Assembly: GCA_001600175.1 (NCBI GenBank)
Contig: BCJC01000001.1
Span: 948,065-1,012,064, forward strand
DNA: 64,000 nucleotides
Reading direction: 5' to 3'
Source of the DNA: Erythrobasidium yunnanense
Taxonomy: Eukaryota > Basidiomycota > Cystobasidiomycetes > Erythrobasidiales > Erythrobasidiaceae
Part shown: in pieces, positions 36,541-48,842 of the stretch
How positions within the stretch are numbered: the first letter of the stretch is position 1
Layout: each line of letters begins with the position of its first letter
Notes under the pieces: model-generated
The model's database searches: none
Told to the model about the DNA's origin: nothing
The model's input: the letters and a program-made list of their open reading frames with translations, nothing else
Translations under genes and position numbers: made by a program

Positions 36541-37022
36541 TGGCTTTCAAGGCAAGAGCAGACCGGCGTTTGACTTCGGCCGTGATGAACTGCTCGTGCG
36601 CGACGCGTACAATCTCACTCTCGTCAGCATCCATCAGCTGTCTTGTTCATCAGTCACCGCCCCTTCAGGTGCCTCTGCACTCAAGTCCCATAGTGCAGAA
36701 ATGACAATGACCTTCGGTCAAGTCTGGCGTATCAAGAGGCGAAGATCCTTCTAGACATCAGTCTATTACTTTTAGGCAAATAGCAGTTGTTGATGTGAGA
36801 CTAGGGTACATCGACGAGGGTCTGGATCTCCTACTGAGACAATGCAAGGTTTGAGATTGGAACGTAGCTAACTTCGACTAGGCCGGATGGTATGGCTATA
36901 TATTACAATTGTGGGCAATGCATTATATAGCAAAGGGTGGTTGATCTCGAGGCATAGCGGGGTTGGGTGCTAACCAGCGAGGAATCCTAGGGTTGTGTGA
37001 TAGAAGCGCTTTTGAGGGCTGA
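36541..37022. other. Interval upstream of RRP45
   Basis: 482 bases. On the minus strand a 43-codon frame (36503-36634, MDADESEIVRVAHEQF) overlaps the RRP45 start and would act as an upstream ORF if transcribed. Otherwise I see only the RRP45 promoter and the 3' UTR of the next minus-strand gene. Confidence 0.4.
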
Positions 37023-39779
37023 TCAAGGAGAGTTTGGCATGGAGATAGAAACAGCATTGATCTCTCCGCTGCCATCACCACTTCCACTGCCACTCGTGTT
37101 TCCTCCACTTCCACTTCGGATCTTGATCTTCATGTCATAGTCTGCTAGGCCGAAAGTAGCTGTGCTTTCGGTGTCCGAAGGGATGCCGATGTCATGCAGC
37201 CTGTTGCCGAAGCCATCCTCATCATTGTCGGTACCGCTATCTGCATCCGAGCTGGAGTGTTCATCCTCCGTTGTCGACCAGCCTTGCTGTCCCTCATAGC
37301 GGATGCTCGACAAGCTCTTCACATCGTCGTCTTTGGTTATCGAGCAGGTACTTAACGGTGCGACCGTGCTTTCGGAATGAGAAGACAGTCCTCCCAGGAT
37401 AGCTCCATTGCCGAGTCCATGCACTCCTAGGCCAAGATTGAAGCTAGATTCTGCAAGCTGGGATTGCGGCTTGTTCGCTAGACGCCTCTGCAGCAAGGCA
37501 GATGGCGAAGAAGGGGGTGATAGCGAGCTTATCGAGAGGGACGGAGATGTCTTGGTCGCGGACTGCTTGTCGGATGACTCTCGTCGAGCAGCTGAAGTGT
37601 AGCCATCATAGGTGGAAGTATAGTCATGCCATTCCGGCGTAGTCTGCGATATGTCATCCGCTTCGTCCGATACCGAAGTGATTGGCGTGCGTACAGCATT
37701 CGGTAATGCATCAGCAACAGCTGCTTGCGAATCGTTGTGCGACTCGGCTTCTGCGCCCGGCGGCATATAAAGAGCATATCGATGTTGAGGTGACCGTCCT
37801 GGCGATAGCGACACTTCAGAACGCTGTGTTCTGAGACTCCTCTCTGGCGAGTGTAGGAGATCGCTATCGAAAGAAGTAGCGGATAGAGGTGTTGTCGAGT
37901 CGGGATCGCCGCCGTCAGCTGCGGTATGAGCTGCACGATAGGCTTGTGCTACGGTACTGTACTCGGACGAGAAGCTTGTGTTGAGGAGAGGTGCGCCTAC
38001 GACCTGTGTTTCTTGCGATCTGACTTCCATAGCAAACTTGCCAGTCCTAGATGCGCTGCGGGAAGCAGGAACCCTTGGTGACGGGATTCGCTTGGGCGTG
38101 CCTAGTATGAGCGTTTCGGCGCTTGCAAGAGGTGCATTCCAGATAGACTTGGTAAGAGTAGGAGAGGTGGTCGAAAGACGACGATGCTGAGGAGGCAAAG
38201 GTCCGCTTGTAGCTGTTCTTATTGTTCTGGGAGAGGCGCGCGCAGTTGACTTCATGGGAGAGAAATATGAAGTGCGCTCCAGAAGTTCAGATGAGACTGG
38301 CGGCGTACAGAGTAACTTTGGAGCCAAGTTGCTGTTCTTGTGACGCAAAAAAGGGGTCGCAGCAGATAGAGAGGAAGCAGATGAAGACCTCCTGCTTATG
38401 AGCACTTTGTATACCGTCTCGTCGGATTCTGCGAGGCATACAAGCGCGACTTCCAATTCTGCCATCTGAACTCTGTCTCCTCGAATAAAGATGCATACTT
38501 CGTCGGAAGCATCGATATTGCCGAGATTCTGCGACTCTCCATCGTTGGCGACATATAGCTTGAGTGGTATTCCCGCAGGAGTCGGTACAGGACCTGTTTC
38601 CAATGCTGGAGAGAAGAGATCCGGACTGATAGGAGACGGTGCAGCAGAGCCGACTGAGGGCGGTGTGGAAGAAGAGGAAGAGAACTTGTAGCCCGAAGAT
38701 GAAGAGATGCCAGACTCGCTGCCGCTTCGAGGAGGCAGAGGAGGCGTAGGGAAAGGATGATACCGTGGACGAGGTGACTTGCGAGGTGACGTTCTGGGCG
38801 ATAGAGCGCCCTTTTTGGCAGGCGATAGACAGTTTGGGGTATCTCTTCCTTTCGCAGGGCTGATTGTTTGGCGCGAGGGAAGACTCGCGTGGCTAGCCGC
38901 ACCGGCCGCCTCGATGGCGCTCGCTAAACGAGATTGATGTGTTTCGGGAGTTGCTTGATCTTCCAACTCGAAAGGCGAGCTTTGCTTGCTCCGCGGAGTT
39001 ACTGTTCGAGCTCGCTCGTGGGTGCCTGACTCTGGTTTGTGTGGGCCGCTCGAGCCGCTTGGGCCAAGGACAGGCCGTAAGACCGGAGCTTTGGCAGAAG
39101 CTAGACGCGTCCGAACATTGTCCATCGAAGACGCGCGGCGATGTAGGGCCGGCCGCTGCTGTAGAGTTGTCTCGCGGGATCTTGTCGTCGGCCGGGGCAC
39201 GGACTGAGCTTGTGTTCCGTCTGTCGTAGCGCTTGATGTAGGAAGTGTACTTTGAGCGCGATGCCGCGTTCTTGGAGTCGCAGTACCTCTGACGGTGTCG
39301 TCTGTAGCCTGATCCGACGAAGCTGCTTCAGCCGGCTGTTCACGCAACACGCGAGAGAATGCACGTACCTGTCTAGATCTAGTCATTCGCCTTGAAGGCT
39401 TCGAATACCTCTTAGTGACAGGAGACCGGTTGGGCGATGGCAGGACCGTATCAAAAGAGATCTTGCTGCTCTCCATAATAGACTGCTTGGCGCGATGCGT
39501 TCTGAGTATGGTTGGGGATGTAGTACTTGTAGCAGCCGAGTATGCGGTCGCATAGCCTGGACTTGATCCCGTTGAGGAAGATGAGGATGATAGGTCGCCC
39601 AGCCGCGAGTCTGTCGATTGAGGGGAGATAGGGTCGCTGGCTGTACCAGGTGTGATAGAGCGAGTTGGACCACTGTATGAAGAGTGAAAGACTTGTACTG
39701 GGCTTGAGATGACTGGGTAATGCTGCTGCGAAGGTGTTGAAGCCGGAGTCGAGCGCTTGAAGGGATTTGGGAAGGGCAT
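37023..39779 (-). CDS. Ser/Pro-rich disordered protein, single exon
   Basis: Intronless 918-residue protein, ATG at 39779 (MPFPNPFKRSTPASTPSQ), TGA at 37023. It is almost entirely low-complexity Ser, Pro, Thr and Arg, with many S/T-P sites (for example SPAKKGALSPRTSPRKSP at about 38790-38840), suggesting a heavily phosphorylated regulator. One short ordered-looking stretch, GIPLKLYVANDGESQNL to VYKVLISRR at about 38390-38580, may be a small domain with alternating hydrophobic residues. The C terminus is acidic, then Gly/Ser-rich. I do not recognise the family; cell-cycle or cytoskeletal roles would fit the composition but are guesses. An uninterrupted 2.76 kb frame is notable among these intron-rich genes. 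Confidence 0.8.
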   Translation of the reverse strand: MPFPNPFKRSTPASTPSQQHYPVISSPVQVFHSSYSGPTRSITPGTASDPISPQSTDSRLGDLSSSSSSTGSSPGYATAYSAATSTTSPTILRTHRAKQSIMESSKISFDTVLPSPNRSPVTKRYSKPSRRMTRSRQVRAFSRVLREQPAEAASSDQATDDTVRGTATPRTRHRAQSTLPTSSATTDGTQAQSVPRPTTRSRETTLQQRPALHRRASSMDNVRTRLASAKAPVLRPVLGPSGSSGPHKPESGTHERARTVTPRSKQSSPFELEDQATPETHQSRLASAIEAAGAASHASLPSRQTISPAKGRDTPNCLSPAKKGALSPRTSPRKSPRPRYHPFPTPPLPPRSGSESGISSSSGYKFSSSSSTPPSVGSAAPSPISPDLFSPALETGPVPTPAGIPLKLYVANDGESQNLGNIDASDEVCIFIRGDRVQMAELEVALVCLAESDETVYKVLISRRSSSASSLSAATPFLRHKNSNLAPKLLCTPPVSSELLERTSYFSPMKSTARASPRTIRTATSGPLPPQHRRLSTTSPTLTKSIWNAPLASAETLILGTPKRIPSPRVPASRSASRTGKFAMEVRSQETQVVGAPLLNTSFSSEYSTVAQAYRAAHTAADGGDPDSTTPLSATSFDSDLLHSPERSLRTQRSEVSLSPGRSPQHRYALYMPPGAEAESHNDSQAAVADALPNAVRTPITSVSDEADDISQTTPEWHDYTSTYDGYTSAARRESSDKQSATKTSPSLSISSLSPPSSPSALLQRRLANKPQSQLAESSFNLGLGVHGLGNGAILGGLSSHSESTVAPLSTCSITKDDDVKSLSSIRYEGQQGWSTTEDEHSSSDADSGTDNDEDGFGNRLHDIGIPSDTESTATFGLADYDMKIKIRSGSGGNTSGSGSGDGSGEINAVSISMPNSP

Positions 39780-40345
39780 TGTGTAAAGTGATTCAAACGA
39801 GTGTGGTGTACTTGATGAAGTTGTGTAGATGCATGAAATGAGAGTGGGGTTGGAAAGTTGGTGGATAAGGCTTGACCCTGAAGAGGGGTGTTGATAGAAG
39901 TTGCGGTGCGAGCAAGAACTGTTTTGTACTGATAATGTCGCTGCTGTGAATGCAAATGGTTGAAGCAGAAGAAAGAGGTGAGTCGACGATAAACATTGAA
40001 TTTCCTCTGCCCAAATCTTGGAAAGTCTGGCCTGGCCACATCGAATGACGAGATGTGTCTCAGATCTGCAGGCAGGAAGCGAGGCATTGGCTTTGGTCAG
40101 TCGCCAGGGTGAGGGAGGATTGAATGGGTGGCAACGACTAGCTCAGCGGCCTTTGGTCGCCAAAGAGAAAGGGGAAGAGAGTGAGAGACGCGTCTCAGGA
40201 ACAAGGGGGTAGAAAGGAGAGGAGAGGGAAAGTGAAGTGAGAGGGAGAGGAAGGAAAGTCATACCATGCTGCATACATGCTGCTAGTGGTGCTACAACAT
40301 CATCCTACTATGCGACTGCCACTTCATGCAGAAATACGAACTAAA
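39780..40345. other. Promoter of the Ser/Pro-rich gene / RPO41 3' region
   Basis: 566 bases. A 60-nt purine-only-like tract on the plus strand at about 40195-40260 is a CT tract on the coding strand of the downstream minus gene. No coding frame supported. Confidence 0.5.
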
Positions 40346-43300
40346 CTAACTGAAGAAATACGGACTCTCACGTACTTTGTTCAAGTCGAAATCACCTCGA
40401 GGAGGTACATCGGGGAGAAGGGCAGTTAGAGGGAATGTAACAGTCTTGCCGTATTTCATTCCCTCTATGTTGTTGTTGTCGATGATGGGTTTGTTGCTGG
40501 CTTTGCCAGCTTTCTTGGCCTTCTCAACTTTTACTTTTCTGGGTATCACTTGTTTGACGATTTTCGGAGCGTTCTTGGGAGGCCTGCCTCGTCCTCGTTT
40601 GACCGGAGCAGGCTCAGCATCTGGCTGCGGGTCTGCTTCTGCCGTAACGTCTCCAAGTTCCACTTCTGCTTCCTCGGACTCTACTGTATCCTCCAGATCA
40701 TCGTCAAACAGAGCCTCTTCCGCCTCTTCCAGGCTGGCATCGTCCTCTCCTGCAGCGAGCGCCGCTTTAGTCGCTTCATCAAAGAGCTGCTTCTCAGCAG
40801 CGACAGCTAGCGGAGGAAGTGTAGAAGCGGATCCAAGATTCTTGGCCATTGCCTGAAGGTCCAGTCGATGCGAAGCAGAATTGGCGCCCTTGCTTCGTAT
40901 CTGGTTGTTGAGCGCACTGGCTGCCATCGTGGTATTCGACTTCCTGACTACCATCCCGGCATAACGAGCTTCGAACTATTTCATAGGTTGGTCAGCTGCT
41001 GCGAGCTTGCGACCGACGGCCGACAGATACTTACATCGCGCTTGAGGTCGCCCAGCAAATCTCGAGAGTGTAGCTCGACAAAGCAGTCACGCAAAGCTGT
41101 AGACATCTCGTCTACATCGCAGGCATGCGTCCAGTACGAGTCGTGTACAGAAGCGAAGTTGAGGCCGCGGCGCTGCGAGCTACAATCAGCATTTGGGCCA
41201 GAGAGTCAGCTGGTCTAGATGATTCACCTTGCACTCGATAGCTGTAAGCATCATGTGGGAAGCATCGAGGGAATGAATGAAATTAGGAGGGAAGGCAGTA
41301 GCTTGTGCCCTCGCATCGATAGCGGTGGGTGTGTTTGGATCCGAGATGAAGACCGTCTGTAGAGCCGTGACGATCTGACTCTTCTTAATCTTGCGATATG
41401 GCTGAGCGATGGGAAGACCTAGTGGTGTGGTCCAAATGACGGAAGCCATGGGTTCTCGGAACTGAGCTTCAATAGATTTGCCTTCTTCTAGACGGACACT
41501 CTTGCCTATTAGACGTGCGCATAATGAGAGCCAAAGCTGAATCGAAGATGCGCCTTGGAATAGATCGCCAATGCACGAAAGCACGTTTTCCGCCAAATAG
41601 GTAGCAGCTGCGAAGAGGTCTGTTGGCGATATATCTCCTCTATCTTTGAGCTGCCTCTGGATCTGCCTCTTTGCACCGATAAAAGTAACTCCATAGACAG
41701 TAGTCATGACAGTCTGCTTGACAACTTTTCTTGTAACTTTGCCTTGAAGGACAGCTGCTACTGCTTTCTTGGCGTCTGTACCTGTAAGAAGATCGTTCGC
41801 GATGACTTTGTTGACGAGGTTCGCGACTGCCGTGTAGACGTCTGCTGGCTTGTCGCCTTTTGCAAGATTCACTTGGCTGGCACCTGTCTTGTCTCCTCCT
41901 AGCGCTGCGTAATGTTGCAGCCCGTTGCATGTGCCGTCTTGTTGAACAGGAAGGTGACTGACGTAGTCTTCAGGCACTGGACTTCGTAGGGCATTAGTTA
42001 GCTCCATACAGGCGGCCAAGCATTGCCATGGGTCATCTGCCTTGAGCCACCACCTCTTGCCATCTAGCGGATTGTCTGCACTATCCATGATCAGGTCAAC
42101 ATTCCGCTTTGAGAACTCTTCTCGATCCGCGAACGATGCTTTGTCGTAGCCTGCAGTATTTGCGATTTGGATGCGAAGCCAAGTCAGCCCGCGAGCGCCG
42201 AGCTTGCGACCGTCGGCGAAGATGAGTAGGCCTCGCGACATGTCGTCTCCGATGTGCGACAGATTGCGCGGAATAGGGTAGGCGCGTCCTCGGAAATCGA
42301 CGTTATGGGGGAAGTAGAAGGTTTCGCCCAGGTACTGCAGAGGACTGTCAGCAAATCTTCTAGCTATAAGTAATCTATAATTATCGGCTTACGGCTCTGG
42401 CTATCTCAAGTTTGTAATTGACAGTGCATCTCTGCGAGTGCGCTTTTGTTCTAGCTGACTTTGTCTCCTTGAGCTGCAGTCTATATGCCTCTCTGAATTT
42501 CGGATCTTTGACGTCGACTTCTTCAGGGATTGCAGGGTCTGCTATGCTAGATTCTGCCAGATCCTGCGGTATATCCGCGATAGATTCGCCCGAGTTCCAG
42601 ACTTTGCTGATGACATCGTATATGGGTCTATTGATTTGCCAAGCTGTGTTGCCTAAAACGTCGAGAGCCGCATAGATTTGGGAGAGATGGCCTTGATCGG
42701 ACGCTGCTTTCACATACGCTTTCTGCTCTGGCGAATCTCCCGTTCGCATGATGTCGGTCGGATGGATGATGTACCCTCCAGAGTTCCACTTTGTCCATGG
42801 TACAGGAGGCACGAGCATCGGTAAGTAGCGAGGAAAGACGAAAGTACCGATATTGTCCTTGTCCAGCCGGGCAGAGATAGCAGGGTTGAGCTTAATCACG
42901 CCAACCTTGTTTCCTCGTAGATATTGATAGGATTGGTATATAGCAGGCTGCATTTCCCTAACCTTCTTGCCATTCTCGTCCACTGCGATTCTTTCGATCT
43001 CTGCAACATCCAAGAAAGCTTTGATGAGGAATCCCCCCACTTTCGCTCGCAGCTTCTGTGTCCACGGCATTGCTCGCTGCCTCGCTGCCAGTTTTGCTGC
43101 CCTCTCGGCTTCATCGCGGATCTCGTGGATCTCGTCTGGCACCTCGTCTCCATACCCTTCTATCGCCGCGAACCTGGCCGCACCAGCAGCTTTGCCTTGC
43201 TCCATCATGAACTTTCGTATTGCTACTTGCGGATGATGCGTTATCGCCGTCATAGCTTTTTCATAAACCTCAGGGTAGAGGGTCTTCCATGCTTCTGCTC

Positions 43301-44997
43301 CTACTTCATCCTCGATTGCACGGCCTAGGACTACGATTGCGCGCGTAGCTTTACTGCCCTCAGCTGTGGAAGTATTGCCTAGATTCCGCATCGTCTCGAC
43401 GACAGTAACGAAAGCCAGCTTGCGGACATCCATGAGTTGCAAGACGGTCTTGACATCATCATCGCTTGCGAGTATGTTACCTCCTTCCTTTTCCTGGGGT
43501 AAAGAGCTGAGAGCGACTTCGAGGTAAAGGACGAGAGCCTCGAGCCATTTGTGCATATAGACCTGGAGGTTGTCTTGCTTGAGCTTGATGTCCGTACTCA
43601 TATTGAGCTTGTTGAGTTGTTCGACATCGTGCATCTTCTGCCACCGTGCAGCATCGTAAGCTGATTCTTCAAGCAGCTCTTGCCTTGCGTTGGCATCGGT
43701 CGTCACCAGCCTCTGTCCGGTTATCGTATCGAGATTCCCCAGCAAGCTTGCAAGTCGAAAAGGCATTTCTGCGTTCTCCGATCGCCTAGCCGGCTGTAAT
43801 TTGTCAACGTCGACCAGCGGATCCACGATCGGAGTTGCTGCTTGGGTGATGCTGTCTTCCGCTCTTGACGCCTGACTTGTGCTTGCATCTCCTGTCCGAT
43901 ACCGCACGTCCTCTGTCAATCTAAAGCGCACTTCCTCCACTTCCGCCAAAGCGTCCGTCTCGTTCCCTGCCGCCAGAACGTTCATAAGCTCGTCTATACA
44001 CTCCAGAGCTGGATGCTGGTTCAAACCAGCCAATCCTGCATGCGAGAAGATGGGGTCCGCCAATATATGTTCCAAGGACCGATGATGGGCGCGCATCAAG
44101 CTATATAGCTGAGCTATCGATTGTAAGAAGGGAGCTGCAGGATCAGCTACGCGGTTCGGAGAGGATGTAAGGTTGGTACTGATATGTTTATAGTCACGTC
44201 AGAGGACGCAAAAGCCCTGCAGATAATGGCACTCACGCTACTAGGCCTTTCAGCATCACTGCCCAAGCCGCATCTTCCAGTCTTCCATGGATCTTCTCCT
44301 CCCTCAATATCATCTCAAACCATTCCCACGCTTCCGACGCATATGCCTTCTTCCTTGTCTGAAAGCCTCTTCCGTGCGTATTGCTACCATGCACAAGCGC
44401 TTGCCTGAACATAGTCCTTAGGAAGGTCGTATGTACACTAACGGGTACTATATCGAATAGCTGGAGTGTCTTTGCATTCTCTGATAATCGATGTCGACGC
44501 TCGGTATCGTAGATTGCACGGACCGAGCTGAAAATCTTTTTGGCTCTTGCTAGATTTCCAGTCGCCAGACATGCCTCGAGGATAGTGAGTTGCTCTACTA
44601 CTGAAGATGCAGGAAAAGCTGTATGCTGGGCAAGCTTGGTTGCCTGGCCTAAGCTCGGAAGAGGTGTCGGTACAGTGTCATAGGGTAGTCCAAATCTTCC
44701 CAGACTTGCTCGAGGAGGTACCACACTGCTCGAACTACTTGTAGAAGTAGATGCGACTGGCTCTGCAGTTGTTGCGAACGAAGCTGAAGCAGCAGGAACT
44801 CCGGCGTCATGCATAGAGGTCCGAAAAGGTTGGCTCTTTCTTCTGGGCAGGCTGGATCCCATAGCGGATCTCTTGATGAGCCTTGTACATCGTTGCGATA
44901 CTATCATGCCTGTTAGTTTCTGTTCAAGATAGCAGAATTGGCCACAATTCGTACTTTGCAGAATTCGCCTTGTTCTGGTGAAGATGCCTCTCTTCAT
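40346..44997 (-). CDS. RPO41: Mitochondrial RNA polymerase (Rpo41)
   Basis: Single-subunit T7-like polymerase that transcribes mitochondrial DNA. The first ATG of the 5' frame is at 44997 (MKRGIFTRTRRIL), a basic, Arg-rich N terminus fitting a mitochondrial presequence. The N-terminal extension has helical PPR-like segments (about 44240-44640). Polymerase blocks: TFYFPHNVDFRGRAYPIP (about 42275-42330), the first catalytic Asp in QQDGTCNGLQHYAALGGD (about 41890-41945), the finger helix with RKVVKQTVMTTVYGVTFIG (about 41680-41735), and the second catalytic Asp in ASVHDSYWTHACDVDEM (about 41105-41155). It ends VPPRGDFDLNKVRESPYFFS, the family ending, with TAG at 40346. Odd: before that ending lies an insertion of about 170 residues, acidic then Lys/Pro-rich, with an AT-hook-like KRGRGRPPK (about 40575-40601). 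Confidence 0.95.
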
Positions 44998-45411
44998 CCT
45001 TCCAAACAGAAGCAAAAGAAAAAGGGACGATAAACTCAGTGAGGAGGACTCCCGCCGAGGCCGTCAATGCTCAGTGCAGGATGCCCGTCTCCGTACACCC
45101 TGAGCGAAAGCTGCTGGGTTCATGGGGAACCTGCCTGAGCGACGTGCAGCAATGGGATTGTGCGCTCAGCCTCACACCCACACCTTGTTATACAACAAAG
45201 GAGCGTAGATACACATCTGATTTTCTATATCAGCTTGCTGTGTTGGAAGGATTTGCTTTGGTTTGGCCTGGCTCTCGGGCAGCAGTGGTGTGATTATAGT
45301 CTGTACAGCTATCTATGTTTATAACAATCTCTGCGTGTTACGACATGCTACGAGCTACTGTACTGAGTCCATTGTCTAAGATCTGTTCGGGCGTGTATCG
45401 ACTTGGTAGAA
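44998..45411. other. RPO41 promoter interval
   Basis: 414 bases between the RPO41 start and the stop of the next minus-strand gene. Nothing coding or repeated is supported. Confidence 0.45.
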
Positions 45412-48400
45412 TTACGGCGCCGTTGCTGCCTTTTCATGTTCCGGCAACTTGAGTGCATCTTCGTTATTTACGAGGGGCGTTACAGTCCCACTTCTGCGCT
45501 TGATGAGATTTGATTTGCTGCCTTTGCGCGGTAGAGAGCCTGAGCTTCCTTGCTCGCTTGCGAGCGCTTGTTCCTCTGCTATCCTAGCTTGCTCATTCTC
45601 GTATTCTTCCATTTGCGCTGGTGTACGACCACTAGCCTTGTCTCGCCAGATGCCGTCATCGTCTACTCGCCCGTATAGCGCCGTGTTCTGCTGGCGATGT
45701 ATAGCTGCCATCCAGTCGGCTACGATTTGGGCTGAGTCTACCATAATATTGATCTCGCACGAGTGGTACCAAGACTGTGTATCTTGGTTGCCATTCCCTT
45801 GTATTCCCACCTGGTCATCGACTTGCATAAACTGGAAGCACAGCAGGTCAGCTCATTTCAGCGTCAAACGCTGACGGGAGCCTACCTTAACATGACAATT
45901 CCGCTGCTTCTTGACTGCATTCAGCGGTCGGACCTGATCTTTCCCGACATACCAAAATACATGGAGGTTCTTCTGATGGTTTGTCGTGTTGAGGTCTTTA
46001 TACATCCGCTCGACTACTTCTTCGTTGGTACCGCCTTGGAAAGGCATGCTTTCACCCTTGTCGTTGAAGCCGAGGTCGACATAGATGGTGACTTGAATAC
46101 CGCGCCGACATGCTTCGAGCGCTGCTCGGATGATGGGTTTTGCGTTGAAAGTCGGTGTTTGACTAGTATATCCTCCGTCAGCTATAGAAGTATGAAGCTG
46201 AGAAGCAACTCACATGAAGACGCTCTTCTGAGCATAGCGGAAGGCTGCGAGCCAAGCTGCATCTTGTGGAACTCTGATGTCCTGATGACCAGGTAATCCA
46301 TGCGGTTTACGGTTGACCATCGCAATTGGGAACGGATCATGCGGTTTATGCAAAGTATGAGGGTTGAATTCGTCTAGCGAGTCAGTATCTTCGACGGTCG
46401 ACCATGCTTCTGATAGAGCTCCAGCGTTCAGGTGTGACGATAAGGCCTGTTGGCGAGGCGTATGTGTGCCTGGCGGACCGGTGCTGCTCTTGAGGGACGC
46501 TGAGCGTGAGCGGGCAGTGCCGATACTCACTGTCGCGCACAAATGCTCTGTCAGCCTTTTGTCGCATTAATTTATAGCGTAAGACGCCTTACAGCTACTC
46601 TTCAAACCTCGCTTCTTGCCTATACTGCTAGCGCCCATCGAATCCCGCTTCTTGGGGGAGGAGCCTGCGCCTGAACTCACGCCGTTGACTTGCGAACCTT
46701 GACGGTGGGTTGAAGGCACACTGGACGCGGAGTCGGCAAGTCCGTTGACGGGTGGTCTGACTGGGTGCATAGTCGTATGCGAAGGGTCGGCCATTGCGCC
46801 ATTGCCGTTTGTAATGACAGACAACGAATCGTTCGCTTGCGGCGGGAAGGGTGCTGTCGATGTAGACGCCGATAGATCGGTAGACTCATGATGTGCGTCT
46901 CCGTTCACCAAAGCTGAAGTCCCTTCCACATTGCGTTCTGAATAGATAGGACTGAGACTGCGGTCGCCGTTCGTCATCGGATGTAGACCGTCGCCTGAGG
47001 AAGGCGGGAGGCCTTCAGTCGGCTGCTGAGAAGTGCCGACATTTGGCAGTGATCCGTTGGACAGGTTCAAGGGAGGCAAGACGAATTGCGAGTCGTTGTT
47101 ATCCTTTGTCTGGGCAGAGTGGTTCGCAGAAGTCGTTCCTTCCGCTTCAGCTAGAGCCTCGTTGTATTGCTGTTTGCTGCGCTCTGGAGAAGAGAGTCTC
47201 TCTTCCACCTCGTTCACAAAAGCCTGTCTCTCTTTGGGCGAGTGCGAATCTGCCGGCTGGGCTGGTTCTGCGACTCCATTCGTCTTGATTGGCGGTAATT
47301 GATTTTGTGATTCTATGTTTTGCGGTCTAGGCGCATTGAAGCTCTTGCGCCGCCTGTCCATAGCTTGGGAGACGACATCGGTGAATCGTATGCTCTGCCC
47401 GTTCTTCGCCTTAGCGGCTGCATTTGCATCTCCATTGAGCATGCCAGCATCATTCTCTCCCGAAAAGCTTCCTCTTCTAGACTCTGTAAGGGCCCCTAAG
47501 AGTCCCTGCAGTCTGGCCTGCGGATTGAAGCCTGCATCCTTCGCAGCTTGATGTCGCAGAGCGCCCAGTTTCGCATCATCCCCATGCTCTTTCGTCAACA
47601 TGGCTCTTGCAGCTTTGGCAGCTTTTGCGAGCTCGATGTTGGCTAGATATGGGTTCATTTCCATGAACTTGAAGTCGGATGATTGCTTGCCGGCCACGAG
47701 CGGAGGCTCCATCAAGCATGGTAAGACTGGCCGCAAGGAGTGGTGCCAGGAATATAGGAAGATATCGTAGAAAGACTCGACGACTGCGCCTTCGAGATGC
47801 ACCATCATCTCCAAGTTAGGGCGATCTTGTATATTGTTACTATTGATCAGTGCGACTTTGCGATCTATTATAAGGTACTTTGCGTGGAATGTGCCCTAAA
47901 ATGATGTTAGCGCAACTGCCCAATTGCCGGAATCTCTCCACTCTTACCATCACAGGCCGATGGAAGTTCTGCGGGCGTCGAAAGGTCAGCATGCGAGCTC
48001 AGATGATCAAAATATCATGACATACGACAACTTCGAGGTTTAGATTAGGAATCTCCCCCGGTTTCGGGAGCTTTAGCTCTTCCCTTGTTTCCTGGTTTAC
48101 GTGCGCGTGGTTCTCGTATAGCTGGCTTAGGGTACCTCTATCCCACATGATCTTGACGACAAAGTTCTTCTGCCCTCTCGAGCCCGCTCTTTTGCTGAGT
48201 TCTATCAAGGCTGCGCTGATCTTGTCGACGCTGTTGCTCGGCTGCCAGTAATTTGTAGCCAGTATGACTTCCTTTTCTGCAAGAGCTATGCAGTCGTAGT
48301 AATGCTGCATGATATCCGGGATACTGTTAACGAATGCTCAGCTGCGTGCGACCAATATCCAACTTGAGACATACACTGATATGATGGACAGCGGCATAAC

Positions 48401-48842
48401 TGCGCTTGTTCCCAGCAAAGGTGGAGGACATACACCAGCCATAGGATCTCTTTCCAGGCATAGCAAGACATCCGAAAACATCTGCAACAAGCGGGATAGG
48501 GGTTCGCAAAAGGGCGCATGTAAGCGCCATCCGCATACGCACGTCGAGTCCTAGAAGCTTATAGCGTACCTTTAGGAAGAGATCGCTTGGTCTATAGGGA
48601 AAGTTTCCACAGGAAGCAGCTCTCTCTAAATCCTCTTGGGTTGGGTCGCCTCTACCATAGTAAAGGTCATGCTTGATGAAGAATCTATTTACCACTCTTC
48701 TTAGAATGAATGGCTTGGGGTACAATTCTAGCCAGACTTTGTGACAGGCTTGTCCAGGCGCCTTTGCGAGCGCCGAAGCGACGGTCGTCCCACTCTTGCA
48801 GAGCGATATGATAGAGTCGCTAACGCCAGATGAGTATACCAT
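45412..48842 (-). CDS. Phospholipase D-superfamily protein with two HKD motifs
   Basis: Fungal PLD-type enzyme; the family hydrolyses or exchanges phosphodiester headgroups. HKD 1 is FHAKYLIIDRKVALINSNN (about 47830-47890). HKD 2 is CHVK joined across an intron to FMQVDDQVGIQGNGNQD (about 45795-45890). Each has His, Lys and Asp in HxKx4D spacing. Upstream, LAEKEVILATNYWQPSNSVDK and KIMWDRGTLSQLYENHAHV fit the first half-domain. Between the HKD halves is a disordered insertion of over 300 residues (about 46620-47600), rich in Ser, Asn and Pro. The C terminus is also disordered (EYENEQARIAEEQALASEQ), ending at TGA 45412. The 5' end is uncertain: 48842 is the first ATG of the frame (MVYSSGVSDSIISL), but the frame is open upstream and another exon is likely. 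The substrate is unknown. Confidence 0.85.

Noticed and set aside
42896-43328. Plus and minus alternative frames of 85 to 134 codons inside RPO41
   Set aside because: The RPO41 frame is unambiguous here; these are out-of-frame shadows.
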